DNA of 64,000 nucleotides from Pseudoroseicyclus aestuarii (GTDB taxonomy: Bacteria > Pseudomonadota > Alphaproteobacteria > Rhodobacterales > Rhodobacteraceae), in the NCBI RefSeq assembly GCF_003217255.1, contig NZ_QJTE01000003.1:248001-312000 (forward strand), read 5' to 3'. Numbering within the stretch: the stretch's first letter is position 1; the number at the start of each line of letters is the position of its first letter. This document shows positions 37,672-46,220 of this stretch, in pieces. The notes beneath the pieces are model-generated. The model saw nothing but the letters and a program-made list of their open reading frames with translations. It ran no database searches and had not been told where the DNA came from. A program made the position numbers and the translations under genes.

Positions 37672-38106
37672 TTACCAGTGGCCGGTGTTTTCCATGCTGG
37701 CCCAGGGCTCTTGCGGCTCCTTGGCCTCGCCCTTCTGCAGAAGCTCGATCGAGACGTTGTCGGGCGAGCGGACGAAGGCCATGTGGCCGTCGCGCGGCGG
37801 GCGATTGATCGTGACGCCGCTGTCCATCAGCTCCTGGCACAGCGCGTAGATGTCGTCGACGCGGTAGGCGAGGTGGCCGAAGTGCCGGCTGTCGTCGGGC
37901 AGGCCTTCGTCGCCGTCCCAGTTGTAGGTCAGCTCGACATCGGCGCGGCCGTCCTCCTGCCCCGGGGGGCACATGAAGACCAGCGTGAAGCGGCCCTTCT
38001 CGTTCTCGGAGCGGGTGCGCTCCTTCAGGCCGAGCATGGAGAAGAACTCCATCGATTTCTCGAGGTCCTTAACCCGGACCATGGTGTGCAGATATTCCGG
38101 TGCCAT
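37672..38106 (-). CDS. gloA: Lactoylglutathione lyase (glyoxalase I)
   Basis: Detoxifies methylglyoxal as its glutathione hemithioacetal, giving S-lactoylglutathione. The 144-aa protein has two beta-alpha-beta-beta-beta units. The metal ligands are visible as H in EYLHTMVRVKDLEKS, E in ADVELTYNWD, H in HFGHLAYRVDD and E in NVSIELLQKG. The NWD and the order fit class I GloA. An 8-base stem (GCGCAGGC-CGTA-GCCTGCGC, 37647-37666) lies just beyond its stop and may end the transcript. Confidence 0.94.
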   Translation of the reverse strand: MAPEYLHTMVRVKDLEKSMEFFSMLGLKERTRSENEKGRFTLVFMCPPGQEDGRADVELTYNWDGDEGLPDDSRHFGHLAYRVDDIYALCQELMDSGVTINRPPRDGHMAFVRSPDNVSIELLQKGEAKEPQEPWASMENTGHW

Positions 38107-38186
38107 GAGGCGTTCCTCCGTCTGTGTCGCTGTTGCCCCTTAGACTAGCGTGGCTGCGCGCTGCGGCCAGTCGGGGCGCCGCGGGG

Positions 38187-39569
38187 TCAGAAGGCGCTGC
38201 GCAAATCCACCCCGATGCGCAGAGAGTCGCGGTCGAAAAGCGGCACCTCGGATCGCGTCCGCTCGCCCTCCAGCGTCACCAGGGGCACGAAGCCATAGGT
38301 TTCGAGGCGCGGGAGCTGCGCCTCGAGGGTCAGCGCGCCGCGCCTGTCGCTGCGGCTGGCGCCGTAGAGTGAGGCGTCGTAGTCGCGCCACTCCGCCTCG
38401 GCCCGCAGGGCGAGCCGTGCGCCGAAGACAGGGTCCCCCGGTGCATAGCCCAGCCCGAGGGTCAGCCCCTCGTAGCCGGTGTCCGGCGCCGCGGTATCCT
38501 GATCGCGCAGGCCGAGCCGTGCCGTCACGGTGCCGCGATCCGCAAGCGCATGCGTCAGCCGGGCCTCCGCGCCATAGGCCCAGTAGGTCCTATCGCGGGT
38601 CAGGCGCCAGCGCCGCTCCATCAGGGCGGTCAGCGTCAGGGCGGTTTGCGGTGCCAGCCGCAGCGGCTTCGACAGCGAAAATCGCAGCGTGTCCTCGTAG
38701 GCCTCGCCGCCGTACCACAGGCGCGATCCGGTCACGCCCAGATCGATGCCGCTTTGCCAGCCCTCGGGTCGCATCCGGTGCAGCAGCCCCAGCGAGAGCA
38801 CAGAGACGGCGTAATCGCCGCCCGAGGCCTCGGGCGCCGCCTCGCGCGCCTCAGCCGAGAGGCGATAGGTCCGGTGATACAGCTGCAGATCGGCGCGCGT
38901 CAGGCTGCGGCGATCCTGCCGCAAGCGATAGGACAGGGCCGCCAGCCCCGTCATCTCGAGGCCCGAGAGCGCGCGCGCATCGGCCGAAAGCTCCGCATCG
39001 GCAATCGTGCCGCCCGGCAGGACGATCGGGATCGTCGCCGTCCGCGTGCCGGCATTGGCGTTCGAGGTCGGCGCGAGGCCAAAGGACAGATCGACCGAGA
39101 GCGGGTTGCGCGCCCGCAGCGCCCCGTAGTCGCGCGCGACGGCCTGCGCCTCGGCGGCGGAGGGGGCGACCTGCCGCGCCCGGCGCAGCCATATCTGCGC
39201 CCGCGTGTCGTGCCCCTGTTGGGCCTGCGCGAAGGCAGCGATGCGCGCGGCGCGATATCGGCGGTCGGGGGGCAGCCCGCGAAAGGCCGCGCCGCCGGCG
39301 CGCGCCGCGGCGGGCCAGTCGCCGCGCAGGATCTCGGCCTCGGCCAGCACAAGCCGCGCGAGCGCATCGCCCGGGTCGCGGGCCAGCAGCGCCAGCGCGA
39401 GGGTGCGGGCCTCCTCCGCCTCGCCGGCCTGCAGCCGTGCGGCGGCGAGGCTGCGCAGCCCCTCGGGCGACAGCTCGGTCACCGCGCCGTCCTGCGCGGC
39501 GGCGGGCGGCGCGGCGCAGGCGGCGCCGAGGCACAGCGCCAGGATCAGCCTCCGAAACCCGTGCGTCAT
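38187..39569 (-). CDS. Slam-type outer-membrane protein (surface lipoprotein assembly modifier)
   Basis: A 460-aa protein with a Sec signal (MTHGFRRLILALCLGAACA..., cleavage near residue 25) and a TPR-like periplasmic domain (residues ~30-150: LRSLAAARLQAGEAEEARTL, LARLVLAEAEILRGDWPAAA). A C-terminal beta-barrel of the DUF560/Slam type follows, with alternating strands such as LSVDLSFGLAPTSNANAG, and it ends in an aromatic-type residue (DLRSAF). Slams move cargo lipoproteins or secreted proteins across the outer membrane (type XI secretion). The start overlaps the stop of the TbpB-like lipoprotein gene by one base (TGATG), so exporter and cargo are translationally coupled. Confidence 0.83.
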   Translation of the reverse strand: MTHGFRRLILALCLGAACAAPPAAAQDGAVTELSPEGLRSLAAARLQAGEAEEARTLALALLARDPGDALARLVLAEAEILRGDWPAAARAGGAAFRGLPPDRRYRAARIAAFAQAQQGHDTRAQIWLRRARQVAPSAAEAQAVARDYGALRARNPLSVDLSFGLAPTSNANAGTRTATIPIVLPGGTIADAELSADARALSGLEMTGLAALSYRLRQDRRSLTRADLQLYHRTYRLSAEAREAAPEASGGDYAVSVLSLGLLHRMRPEGWQSGIDLGVTGSRLWYGGEAYEDTLRFSLSKPLRLAPQTALTLTALMERRWRLTRDRTYWAYGAEARLTHALADRGTVTARLGLRDQDTAAPDTGYEGLTLGLGYAPGDPVFGARLALRAEAEWRDYDASLYGASRSDRRGALTLEAQLPRLETYGFVPLVTLEGERTRSEVPLFDRDSLRIGVDLRSAF

Positions 39570-40618
39570 CAGCGGTAGACGATGAAGCCGCCGGTTTCCT
39601 GCACCGTCACCCCCGCCGTGCGGGGATCGTCCGACTGCAGCACGATGATGCCGGCGATCTCGCCCGCATCCTCTCCGGCGATGACGCCGTAGTAGGTGCC
39701 GGTCTCGTAGGGGGTGCGGCCGCCGTCCTCGGCCTCGTCGTAGCTGTTCAGGGGCCCGCTCATCTCGCCATTCGCATCCAGCGCGCCCGGCCCGATGTCG
39801 AAGATCACGTCCGGCGCGCGCATCGCCCCCTCGCCCGTCCCGAGCGCCAGGGGGGTGCCCTGCGCATCCAGGATCTCGCGGTTGGTGATCCGGCCCTGCA
39901 CCCCGTCGCCGGCGTCGAAATCCTCGAAGTCGATGGCGATGCGCATGTCGCCGCGGGTGTATTCCGTGCCGGTGCGCCCGTCGAAGATCCGCAGCCCCGC
40001 GTAATCGCCGGCATAGACGGCCTGCCCGCTGGTGGGCAGCGTCACGGCGCCGTTGCGCTCGTAGAGGAAGCCGCCGAAGCCGTAATCGGTGTAGTCGCCG
40101 GTGCGCACGATGGCGAAGCGGCTGCGGGGCAGCCGCTCCCCGTCGACCTCGACCGTGCCCCGGCTGACGCCGTAAAGCGCGCGGTAGTCGAGCTGGTCGA
40201 TCCCGGCGCCCGTCGCCGGATCGGCGACGCTGCGATCGGCCTCGTAGACGGCAAAGCCGTTCAGCGTGCCGACCTCATCCGCGCGGGCATAGGTATTGGC
40301 CCCGTCGAAGGCGAGGTTATCGACGCTGAAGCTGTCGGTCCCCGCGTCATAGGCCACGGCGCTGACATAGCCGCCGCCCTCACCGTCCAGCGCCTCGCGC
40401 CGGCGGATGGAGGCCGCGGCGCTGGGCTCTGCCGTGCCGGGCGGCAGGGCGCCGTCGCCGCCGATGCCGCCATCCTCACCCTCGCCGTCATCGGGGGTCT
40501 CGCCGGGCGCATCCTCGCCCCCGCCGTCCTCGCCGGGGAGGGGGTCGTCAAACGGCTGGCCGTCGCCGCATCCGGCCAGAAGCGCCAGCAGCGCCGCGGT
40601 GGTCATCAGGCGCTGCAT
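39569..40618 (-). CDS. TbpB-like surface lipoprotein, probable Slam cargo
   Basis: A 349-aa lipoprotein. The signal MQRLMTTAALLALLAG ends in the lipobox L-A-G-C with Cys17, and is followed by a Gly/Asp/Glu-rich linker (residues ~18-60). The rest is beta-rich. Its C-terminal part (GRTPYETGTYYGVIAGEDAG then EIAGIIVLQSD, TVQETGGFIVYR) resembles the eight-stranded handle barrel of transferrin-binding-protein-B-like proteins recognised by Slam. It is immediately upstream of the Slam gene in one operon. The ligand is unknown; TbpB relatives bind iron proteins, haem carriers or complement factors in pathogens. Confidence 0.8.
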   Translation of the reverse strand: MQRLMTTAALLALLAGCGDGQPFDDPLPGEDGGGEDAPGETPDDGEGEDGGIGGDGALPPGTAEPSAAASIRRREALDGEGGGYVSAVAYDAGTDSFSVDNLAFDGANTYARADEVGTLNGFAVYEADRSVADPATGAGIDQLDYRALYGVSRGTVEVDGERLPRSRFAIVRTGDYTDYGFGGFLYERNGAVTLPTSGQAVYAGDYAGLRIFDGRTGTEYTRGDMRIAIDFEDFDAGDGVQGRITNREILDAQGTPLALGTGEGAMRAPDVIFDIGPGALDANGEMSGPLNSYDEAEDGGRTPYETGTYYGVIAGEDAGEIAGIIVLQSDDPRTAGVTVQETGGFIVYR

Positions 40619-41123
40619 CGCGTCCCCCCTTCATTCGTCGCGGCCTACCCTTGGTTGTGGCCGGTCCCGCGTCAATGCAGGTGGCGCCCCCGCGCGCAAG
40701 CCGTCCGCCGGTGTTCCCGCCGAGACACGCGGGCGGCGCGGTGTGCGGCCGGGTCAGCGCCATGGCGTGGAGGAGAGCTTGAGCGGCGGGCCAGCAGGCC
40801 CTCGCGCGGATGACCCCGCCGGCTGCCTCTGCACCCGAATGGGTCAGAAGGCCGATCTGCGCAGCCTCTTGCGCATCCCACGCTTTTCCGCCGATCCTGC
40901 ACGTGCAAGGGGATGTCCGGTGTCACGTGATGCAATCTGCAGGATCGTCGAGGGCCGAGGGTCGGGTGTCTGCCATCTGTGCGGCTGTCTCCGATGACCG
41001 GCTGGGAGCCGCGTCCCTTTCGGCGGCCGGGGTGAAGTGCGTGAGGCGCATGCTTGCCGGGGAGGAGGTCACATAGGAGACCTTCGGTATAGCGGCGCGG
41101 GAGTGGCGGGAATTTAATGAGGT
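40619..41123. other. 505-base gene-free stretch before the low-GC island
   Basis: This stretch should contain the promoter of the lipoprotein-Slam operon (left end, minus strand) and of the low-GC gene pair (right end). Open frames here are short and lack ribosome sites. Base composition shifts from GC-rich to A/T-rich after about 41075, marking the likely left edge of the insertion. I see no iron-box, repeat or RNA gene that I can support. Confidence 0.6.
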
Positions 41124-41981
41124 TTGAGGTTGAGATTTTCTAGATATTTCCAATTGGGCAGTTCTCAAGCAGGCTTGGATTTTGTTGATGTGGATCCCGA
41201 AAAGGATCTCCCGGTCTTCATCGATCCATTTGCAATAGAAATTCGTTCAGATCCTTGGTCTAACGAATGCGCTAACAGTATTAGAGGTTTCTTTGACTGT
41301 GTGCTGACTGAATTGAGGAGCGGCGCTGAAGCCGAAGCAATGAGGCTGCTGGGTCAGCTACACGAACCTCGAGAAACCTATCTCGGAATTTCCAAGGGCC
41401 AGCCGCAGGGTCGAGGGGTTGGCAGTCAACAAGCGAAGAGCTTAATCGACGCAATCAAGAAAAGTAAAGCGTTTGAGACTGGGCAGCTTCAAGACCTCTC
41501 AGAGCTCGCGCTATACGTCGATGGAGTGAATAGGGATAAAGTAAGTGATCTGACCACAAATATAATAAGGCGGCAGCTAGAGCGGTATACTGGAGATCAA
41601 TGTCGTTTGCATGGCATACCGCTCTCCGACTACAATGGTCCTCCCCTTTGGGATAGTGCGAAGCTGGAGTGGATTTCATCGACTGTTAAGTTGCCCTTTA
41701 TCGAACAGAATCCGATCCTACTTGTTCCCAAAGCAATTGTTCGAAGGTCTCTGTCGCTTAACGCTGACGATTTCTACAGAAAGCAGATCTTGGATTTCTT
41801 GCAAGTTGAGCATGTGAATGCCCACTCCAGTTTGTCCAGGCTTGTTAGGGGAAAGCCGGCTTCGGTGCAGATTAAGAAGGGGCACGTCAAGAAGCCGACG
41901 AAGAAAGATCTTTCGAAGATTCATCCCAAATCCAGAACACTCATTGCGGATATGGTTCGGGATCACCCAGGCCTACTGTAA
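41124..41981 (+). CDS. Unrecognised protein of the low-GC defence-like pair
   Basis: A ~285-aa soluble protein with no recognised domain. Notable stretches are LDFVDVDPEKDLPVFIDPFA and IEIRSDPWSNECANSIRGFF near the N-terminus, the Gly-rich LGISKGQPQGRGVGSQQAKS at about residues 87-106, LTTNIIRRQLERYTGDQCRL, and a basic C-terminus (VQIKKGHVKKPTKKDLSKIH) that could bind nucleic acid. The start is uncertain: TTG at 41124 or TTG at 41130. GC is far lower than the flanks (29 of 60 bases in the line at 41161 against 46 of 60 at 40441). The next gene begins directly after its stop, so the two are one unit. Confidence 0.7.
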   Translation: MRLRFSRYFQLGSSQAGLDFVDVDPEKDLPVFIDPFAIEIRSDPWSNECANSIRGFFDCVLTELRSGAEAEAMRLLGQLHEPRETYLGISKGQPQGRGVGSQQAKSLIDAIKKSKAFETGQLQDLSELALYVDGVNRDKVSDLTTNIIRRQLERYTGDQCRLHGIPLSDYNGPPLWDSAKLEWISSTVKLPFIEQNPILLVPKAIVRRSLSLNADDFYRKQILDFLQVEHVNAHSSLSRLVRGKPASVQIKKGHVKKPTKKDLSKIHPKSRTLIADMVRDHPGLL

Positions 41982-42581
41982 ATGTATAAACGACTCGCCG
42001 TTGAGAGAGGGGAGTTGGTGAACACTAGTGATGACGATACCTCTCTGGCTAGCCTTTGTTTGGTTTTGCAGGAAAAGCTTAAGGTCGTACAACCTGGTGC
42101 AGAACACGCGCATATTTATCATGAGCTGGTTCAGGCTATTATAACAGCAGTATTTTACCCCCAGCTAGCAATCCCTAGATCTGAGTGGCCAATTCATGGT
42201 GGGCGCAAGAGGATAGACATCGTTTACATGAACGATTCCCGTGAGGGGTTCCTTTCTCAAAGGCGCGATGAGCCGACAAGCGCGACTATGCTGATCGTTG
42301 AGTGTAAAAACTACACTAAAGATATTTGCAATGCTGAATTTGATCAGTTGCTGGGAAGATTTGATAACAATAGAGGTAAATTTGGCTGGATGTTGTGCAG
42401 GCGTAATGAGGATGCTGCGCGGGCTCTTCAAAGATGCCGAGACGCAGCTTCAAGTCAGCGGGGTTATATTCTGGTTATTACGGATGAAGATCTCGTTTCG
42501 TGGCTTGAGGCGAAAGCTAAGGGTCAGGATAGACTAATCGAGCTGGCTTTAATGGAAAAATATCGTGATATAATCTCTTGA
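41982..42581 (+). CDS. Predicted PD-(D/E)XK nuclease
   Basis: A 199-aa protein with the restriction-endonuclease-like fold pattern: Glu48 in YHELVQAI, Asp79 in GGRKRIDIVYMN, then E107-C-K109 in MLIVECKNYTKD, and Gln122 in FDQLLGRF. This is the E ... D ... E-x-K layout of Mrr-like and Holliday-junction-like nucleases. Such domains usually cut DNA in restriction or other defence systems. The ATG abuts the stop of the preceding gene with no gap. The gene is A/T-rich like its partner, consistent with shared acquisition. I do not recognise a named system with this partner. Confidence 0.78.
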   Translation: MYKRLAVERGELVNTSDDDTSLASLCLVLQEKLKVVQPGAEHAHIYHELVQAIITAVFYPQLAIPRSEWPIHGGRKRIDIVYMNDSREGFLSQRRDEPTSATMLIVECKNYTKDICNAEFDQLLGRFDNNRGKFGWMLCRRNEDAARALQRCRDAASSQRGYILVITDEDLVSWLEAKAKGQDRLIELALMEKYRDIIS

Positions 42582-42623
42582 AGAAGATGGTGCTGGCTTG
42601 AAAGTGGGTTACTGGCATAACGC

Positions 42624-42652
42624 ACAAAAAAGGCGGGGCTCTCCCCCGCCTT
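42624..42652 (-). terminator. Rho-independent terminator of the cold-shock gene
   Basis: On the minus strand GGCGGGGG-AGA-CCCCGCC-type stem followed by TTTTTT; on the plus strand AAAAAA-GGCGGGG-CTC-TCCCCCGCC. It lies 25 bases beyond the cold-shock stop and close to the nuclease gene end, so it may serve both. Confidence 0.88.
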
Positions 42653-42676
42653 GCCGCCTCTCATCAATCCGGGCTC

Positions 42677-42883
42677 TCAGACCTTCTTGAGGTTGGTCGC
42701 CATCTCGCGGCCGTCGCGGCCCGTGGCGAGGTCGTAATCGACCTTCTCGTCATCGGCGAGGCCGGTCATGCCGGCCTGCTCCACCGCCGAGATATGGACG
42801 AAAATGTCCTTCCCGCCGTTGTCCGGCGCGATGAAGCCGTAGCCCTTGGTGGTGTTGAACCATTTGACCGTGCCAGTCGGCAT
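42677..42883 (-). CDS. CspA-family cold-shock protein
   Basis: A 68-aa single OB-fold protein that binds single-stranded RNA/DNA. It starts MPTGTVKWFNTTKGYGFIAP with the RNP1 motif KGYGFI and RNP2-like DIFVHISAVE. DEKVDYDLATGRDGREMATN is typical of alphaproteobacterial Csp proteins. The start is ATG 42883. It is divergent from the ArsC-like gene and followed by a strong terminator. Whether it is cold-induced cannot be told. Confidence 0.95.
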   Translation of the reverse strand: MPTGTVKWFNTTKGYGFIAPDNGGKDIFVHISAVEQAGMTGLADDEKVDYDLATGRDGREMATNLKKV

Positions 42884-42980
42884 GGCGTCCTCCGTATCTG
42901 CGATTGGCTTTGCAACGCGGCAGGACGGGTGTAGTTCCGGCCCGCCCCGGCCCTTCGGGGCGCCGCGTAAGGAGAGAGCG

Positions 42981-43274
42981 ATGCGCCTGTTCGGCCTGAA
43001 GACCTGCGACAGCACCCGCAAGGCGCTGAAGACCCTGCGCGAACGGGGCGAGGCGCCGGAGTTCGTGGACGTGGCGCAGGGCATCGCGCCGGCGGATCGG
43101 GAGGCGATCCTCGCGGCCCTCGGCGACAAGGCGATCAACCGTGCCTCGGCGACCTGGCGCGCGCTGGACGAGGCGGAGCGGGCCCGCCCCCCGGAGGAGC
43201 TGCTGGCCGCGCATCCCAAGCTGATGAAGCGCCCGGTGATCGAAGAGGGCGGAGTCATCCGGCAGGGGCTCTAA
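42981..43274 (+). CDS. ArsC/Spx-family thioredoxin-fold protein
   Basis: A 97-aa protein of the arsenate reductase/Spx/YffB family: MRLFGLKTCDSTRKALKTLR with a single N-terminal Cys in C-D-S-T, ATWRALDEAERARP, and the C-terminal HPKLMKRPVIEEGG typical of the family. It lacks the CxxC of Spx and is short, so it fits the YffB-like group, whose function is uncertain. AAGGAG lies 6 bases before the ATG. It converges on thrS. Confidence 0.88.
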   Translation: MRLFGLKTCDSTRKALKTLRERGEAPEFVDVAQGIAPADREAILAALGDKAINRASATWRALDEAERARPPEELLAAHPKLMKRPVIEEGGVIRQGL

Positions 43275-43293
43275 CGCCCCCGCCGGCCCGAGG

Positions 43294-45237
43294 TCAGCGC
43301 AGGTCCGGCGGCGTCGCCTCTGCCGCCAGCTCGGCGGTGACCTCGTCCAAGGGCAGCGTGCGGCTGCCCTGCTCGCCCAGGCGGCGCAGCGAGACGGTCC
43401 GCTCTTCGACCTCGCGCGCGCCGAGGGCGAGGATCGCGGGGACCTTGCCGACGGAATGCTCGCGGACCTTGTAGTTGATCTTCTCGTTGCGCGTATCCGC
43501 CTCGGCGCGGATGCCGGCGGCGCGCAGCGCCTCCACGACCTCATGGGCGTAGGCATCGGCCTCGGAGGTGATGGTGGCGACGACGACCTGCCGCGGCGCA
43601 AGCCAGAAGGGCAGCTTGCCGGCCCAGTTCTCGATCAGGATGCCGATGAACCGCTCGAAGCTGCCGACGACGGCGCGGTGCAGCATGACGGGGCGGTGCT
43701 TGGCGCCGTCCTGCCCGATGAAGCTGGCGTCCAGCCGCTCGGGCAGGTTGGGATCGACTTGTAGCGTGCCGCACTGCCAGTCGCGGCCGATGGCATCGGT
43801 CAGCACGAACTCCAGCTTGGGGCCGTAGAAGGCGCCCTCGCCCTCGCTGATCTCGTAGTCGTAACCGGCGGCCTTGCAGGCATTGCCCAGCGCGGCCTCG
43901 GTCCGGTCCCAGCTTTCTTCCGAGCCGATGCGCTTTTCGGGGCGAGTGGACAGCTTGATCCGCCAGCCCTCGAAGCCGAGGTCGGCATAGATGCCCGAGA
44001 GGAAGTCGATGAAGGTCTTCGTCTCGGATTCGATCTGCGCCTCGGTGCAGAAGATATGCCCGTCGTCCTGGGTGAAGCCGCGCACCCGCATGATGCCGTG
44101 CAGCGCGCCCGAAGGCTCGTAGCGGGCGCAGGATCCGAACTCGGCCATGCGCAGCGGCAGGTCGCGGTAGGATTTCAGGCCGTGGTTGAAGACCTGCACG
44201 TGGCAGGGGCAGTTCATCGGCTTCAGCGCGTTGACCGTCTTCTCGCGGGCATGCTCCTCGTCGACCTCGACGATGAACATGTGGTCCTGGTAGTTGTCCC
44301 AGTGCCCAGAGGCTTCCCAGAGCTTGCGGTTCACGACCTGCGGGGTGTTCACCTCGACGTAGCCGCCGCGGTCCTGCCGGCGGCGTATGTAGTCCTGCAG
44401 CACGGTGTAGATGCGCCAGCCGTTCGGGTGCCAAAAGACCTGGCCCGGCGCCTCTTCCTGCATGTGGAACAGATCCATCTCGCGGCCCAGCCGGCGATGG
44501 TCGCGCTTCGCCGCCTCCTCGAGGAAGGTCAGGTGCGCCTTCAGATCCTCGCGGTTGCGGAAGGCGACGCCGGTGATGCGCTGCAGCTGCGGGCGGGTGA
44601 CGTCGCCGAACCAGTAGGCGCCCGAGACGCCCATCAGCTTGAAGGCATCGGCGGGCAGCTGCCCGGTATGCGACAGGTGCGGCCCGCGGCAGAGATCCTG
44701 CCAGTCGCCGTGCCAGTACATGCGGATCGGCGCGCCCTCGGGGATGCGGGCGATCAGCTCGACCTTGAAGGGCTCGCCCTGCGCCTCGTAGTGGGCGATG
44801 GCGTCCTCGCGGCTCCAGACCTCGGTGCGGATCGGCTCGTTGGCGTTGATGATCTGCTTCATCTTCGCCTCGATGGCGGCGAGATCCTCGGTGGTGAAGG
44901 GCTCCGCGCGGTCGAAGTCGTAGAACCAGCCGGTCTCGGTGACGGGGCCGATGGTGACCTTCGTCTCGGGCCAGAGGGCCTGCACGGCCTTGGCCATGAC
45001 ATGGGCGAAGTCGTGGCGGATCAGCTCGAGCCCGAGGTCGGACTTCGCGTCCTCCAGCGTGATGGCGGCGTCCTCATGGATAGGCCAGGCCATGTCCCAG
45101 TCCTGCCCATCAAGGCGCGCGCCCACGGTGCGCTTGGCGAGGCTGGGCGAGATGGAGCCCGCTACCTCGGCAGGGGTGGTGCCGGCGGGGTACTGGCGCG
45201 CGTTGCCATCGGGGAATGTCAGGGTGATCTCGGCCAT
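43294..45237 (-). CDS. thrS: Threonyl-tRNA synthetase
   Basis: Class IIa synthetase, 647 aa. It has an N-terminal TGS domain ([20 protein letters not shown]), the editing domain with [11 protein letters not shown] (the HxxxH zinc site) near residue 75, catalytic-core zinc ligands such as Cys in MNCPCHVQ, motif 2 around [26 protein letters not shown], and motif 3 [19 protein letters not shown]. An anticodon-binding domain closes the protein. ATG 45237 is preferred over the ATG two codons earlier because GAGGAG is 8 bases from it but only 2 from the first. No T-box leader is visible. Confidence 0.97.
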   Translation of the reverse strand: MAEITLTFPDGNARQYPAGTTPAEVAGSISPSLAKRTVGARLDGQDWDMAWPIHEDAAITLEDAKSDLGLELIRHDFAHVMAKAVQALWPETKVTIGPVTETGWFYDFDRAEPFTTEDLAAIEAKMKQIINANEPIRTEVWSREDAIAHYEAQGEPFKVELIARIPEGAPIRMYWHGDWQDLCRGPHLSHTGQLPADAFKLMGVSGAYWFGDVTRPQLQRITGVAFRNREDLKAHLTFLEEAAKRDHRRLGREMDLFHMQEEAPGQVFWHPNGWRIYTVLQDYIRRRQDRGGYVEVNTPQVVNRKLWEASGHWDNYQDHMFIVEVDEEHAREKTVNALKPMNCPCHVQVFNHGLKSYRDLPLRMAEFGSCARYEPSGALHGIMRVRGFTQDDGHIFCTEAQIESETKTFIDFLSGIYADLGFEGWRIKLSTRPEKRIGSEESWDRTEAALGNACKAAGYDYEISEGEGAFYGPKLEFVLTDAIGRDWQCGTLQVDPNLPERLDASFIGQDGAKHRPVMLHRAVVGSFERFIGILIENWAGKLPFWLAPRQVVVATITSEADAYAHEVVEALRAAGIRAEADTRNEKINYKVREHSVGKVPAILALGAREVEERTVSLRRLGEQGSRTLPLDEVTAELAAEATPPDLR

Positions 45238-45362
45238 CGGCATGGCTCCTCGTCGGTTTGGCGCCCACGGAACGCCCGGTTGCGGGTATGACGCGCGACA
45301 TGCGCCGGATCGATGTGCCGAAGCGGGCGGCGGGTGTCAACGCCGCCCGAGGGGCCTGTGCG

Positions 45363-46121
45363 CTACATCTGCTCCATCAGGTAGGCGCCGCCGAAGTTCG
45401 CGTCCTGCCCCGTCTCGAGGTAGGTCTTGAGCCCGGCGAGCGACCGGTGCCAGCCCTCGGCGGTGCCGCCATCGGGGTCGTTGGTCAGGTCGAAGTGCTC
45501 GACGGTGAGCTTGCAGAAATTGCCCTCGGTCTCGATCAGGTAGGTGACGCGGCTGGGGGCGGTCACATCGTCCCACTTCGGCTCGAAGCTGGTGACGAGG
45601 CGGCGGGGTGCCTCCACCTCGAGGTCGCGGGCGAGCAGGGTGACGGTGCCGTCGGGCAGGCGGTAGGTCACGGTCGCGCCGTCGCGCTCGGCCGTCTGGC
45701 CGAGGAAATCCCAGCGGGCATAGGCCTGCGCATCGGTCAGGGCCTGCCACAGCGCCTCGGGCGTGCAGCGGATGAAGGTGACGGCGACGAGATCGGGCTT
45801 GGTCATCGGGGGCGGTCCTTCCAGTGTATGCTTGAGGTCGAGGAGGCTGCGGGCCAGCGGGGCGGCGCGGAACGGCTCGATCCAGCGGTCCAGCGCCTCC
45901 TGCAGGGGCACGGCATTGAGGTAGTGGTGCTTGAAGCGGCCCGCGCGCCGGGGAACGACGAGCTGCGCCTCTTCCAGCACCTTGAGGTGCTTCATCACGC
46001 CGAAGCGGGTCATCTCCAACTGCTGTTCCAGCTCCTTCAGGGTCTGCCCGTCCCGGCGCCGCAGGCTGTCGAGAAGCGCGCGCCGCGCCGGGTCGTTCAG
46101 GGCCTTGAAGATCGCGTCCAT
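45363..46121 (-). CDS. ArsR-type HTH fused to an AHSA1/SRPBCC domain
   Basis: A 252-aa two-domain protein. Residues 1-90 are an ArsR-family winged helix (MDAIFKALNDPARRALLDSL, GQTLKELEQQLEMTRFGVMKHLKVLEEA). Residues ~105-250 are an AHSA1-like SRPBCC ligand-binding domain (VTFIRCTPEALWQALTDA, ARWDFLGQ, GGTAEGWHRSLAGLKTYLE). In most genomes these are separate adjacent genes; here they form one frame, joined through GPPPMTKPD, whose Met would be the old start of the second gene. It is probably a ligand-responsive repressor, autoregulated from the 100-base divergent gap with the hydrolase gene. Confidence 0.88.
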   Translation of the reverse strand: MDAIFKALNDPARRALLDSLRRRDGQTLKELEQQLEMTRFGVMKHLKVLEEAQLVVPRRAGRFKHHYLNAVPLQEALDRWIEPFRAAPLARSLLDLKHTLEGPPPMTKPDLVAVTFIRCTPEALWQALTDAQAYARWDFLGQTAERDGATVTYRLPDGTVTLLARDLEVEAPRRLVTSFEPKWDDVTAPSRVTYLIETEGNFCKLTVEHFDLTNDPDGGTAEGWHRSLAGLKTYLETGQDANFGGAYLMEQM

Positions 46122-46220
46122 GGGATGACGTTAGGTGATCCTATAGTCACGTGACAAGAGGGTAACTTGTCACCGTCTCGCAGGGCGACAGATCTGGCGC
46201 AGCCGCAGACAGAGGATGCC

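Noticed and set aside
40810-41076. An 88-codon frame upstream of the low-GC pair as a possible third gene
   Set aside because: It has no ribosome site, no family features and the composition of non-coding GC-rich DNA.
45238-45360. T-box or other leader upstream of thrS
   Set aside because: There is no T-box consensus, and the ribosome site lies directly after a short ordinary gap.
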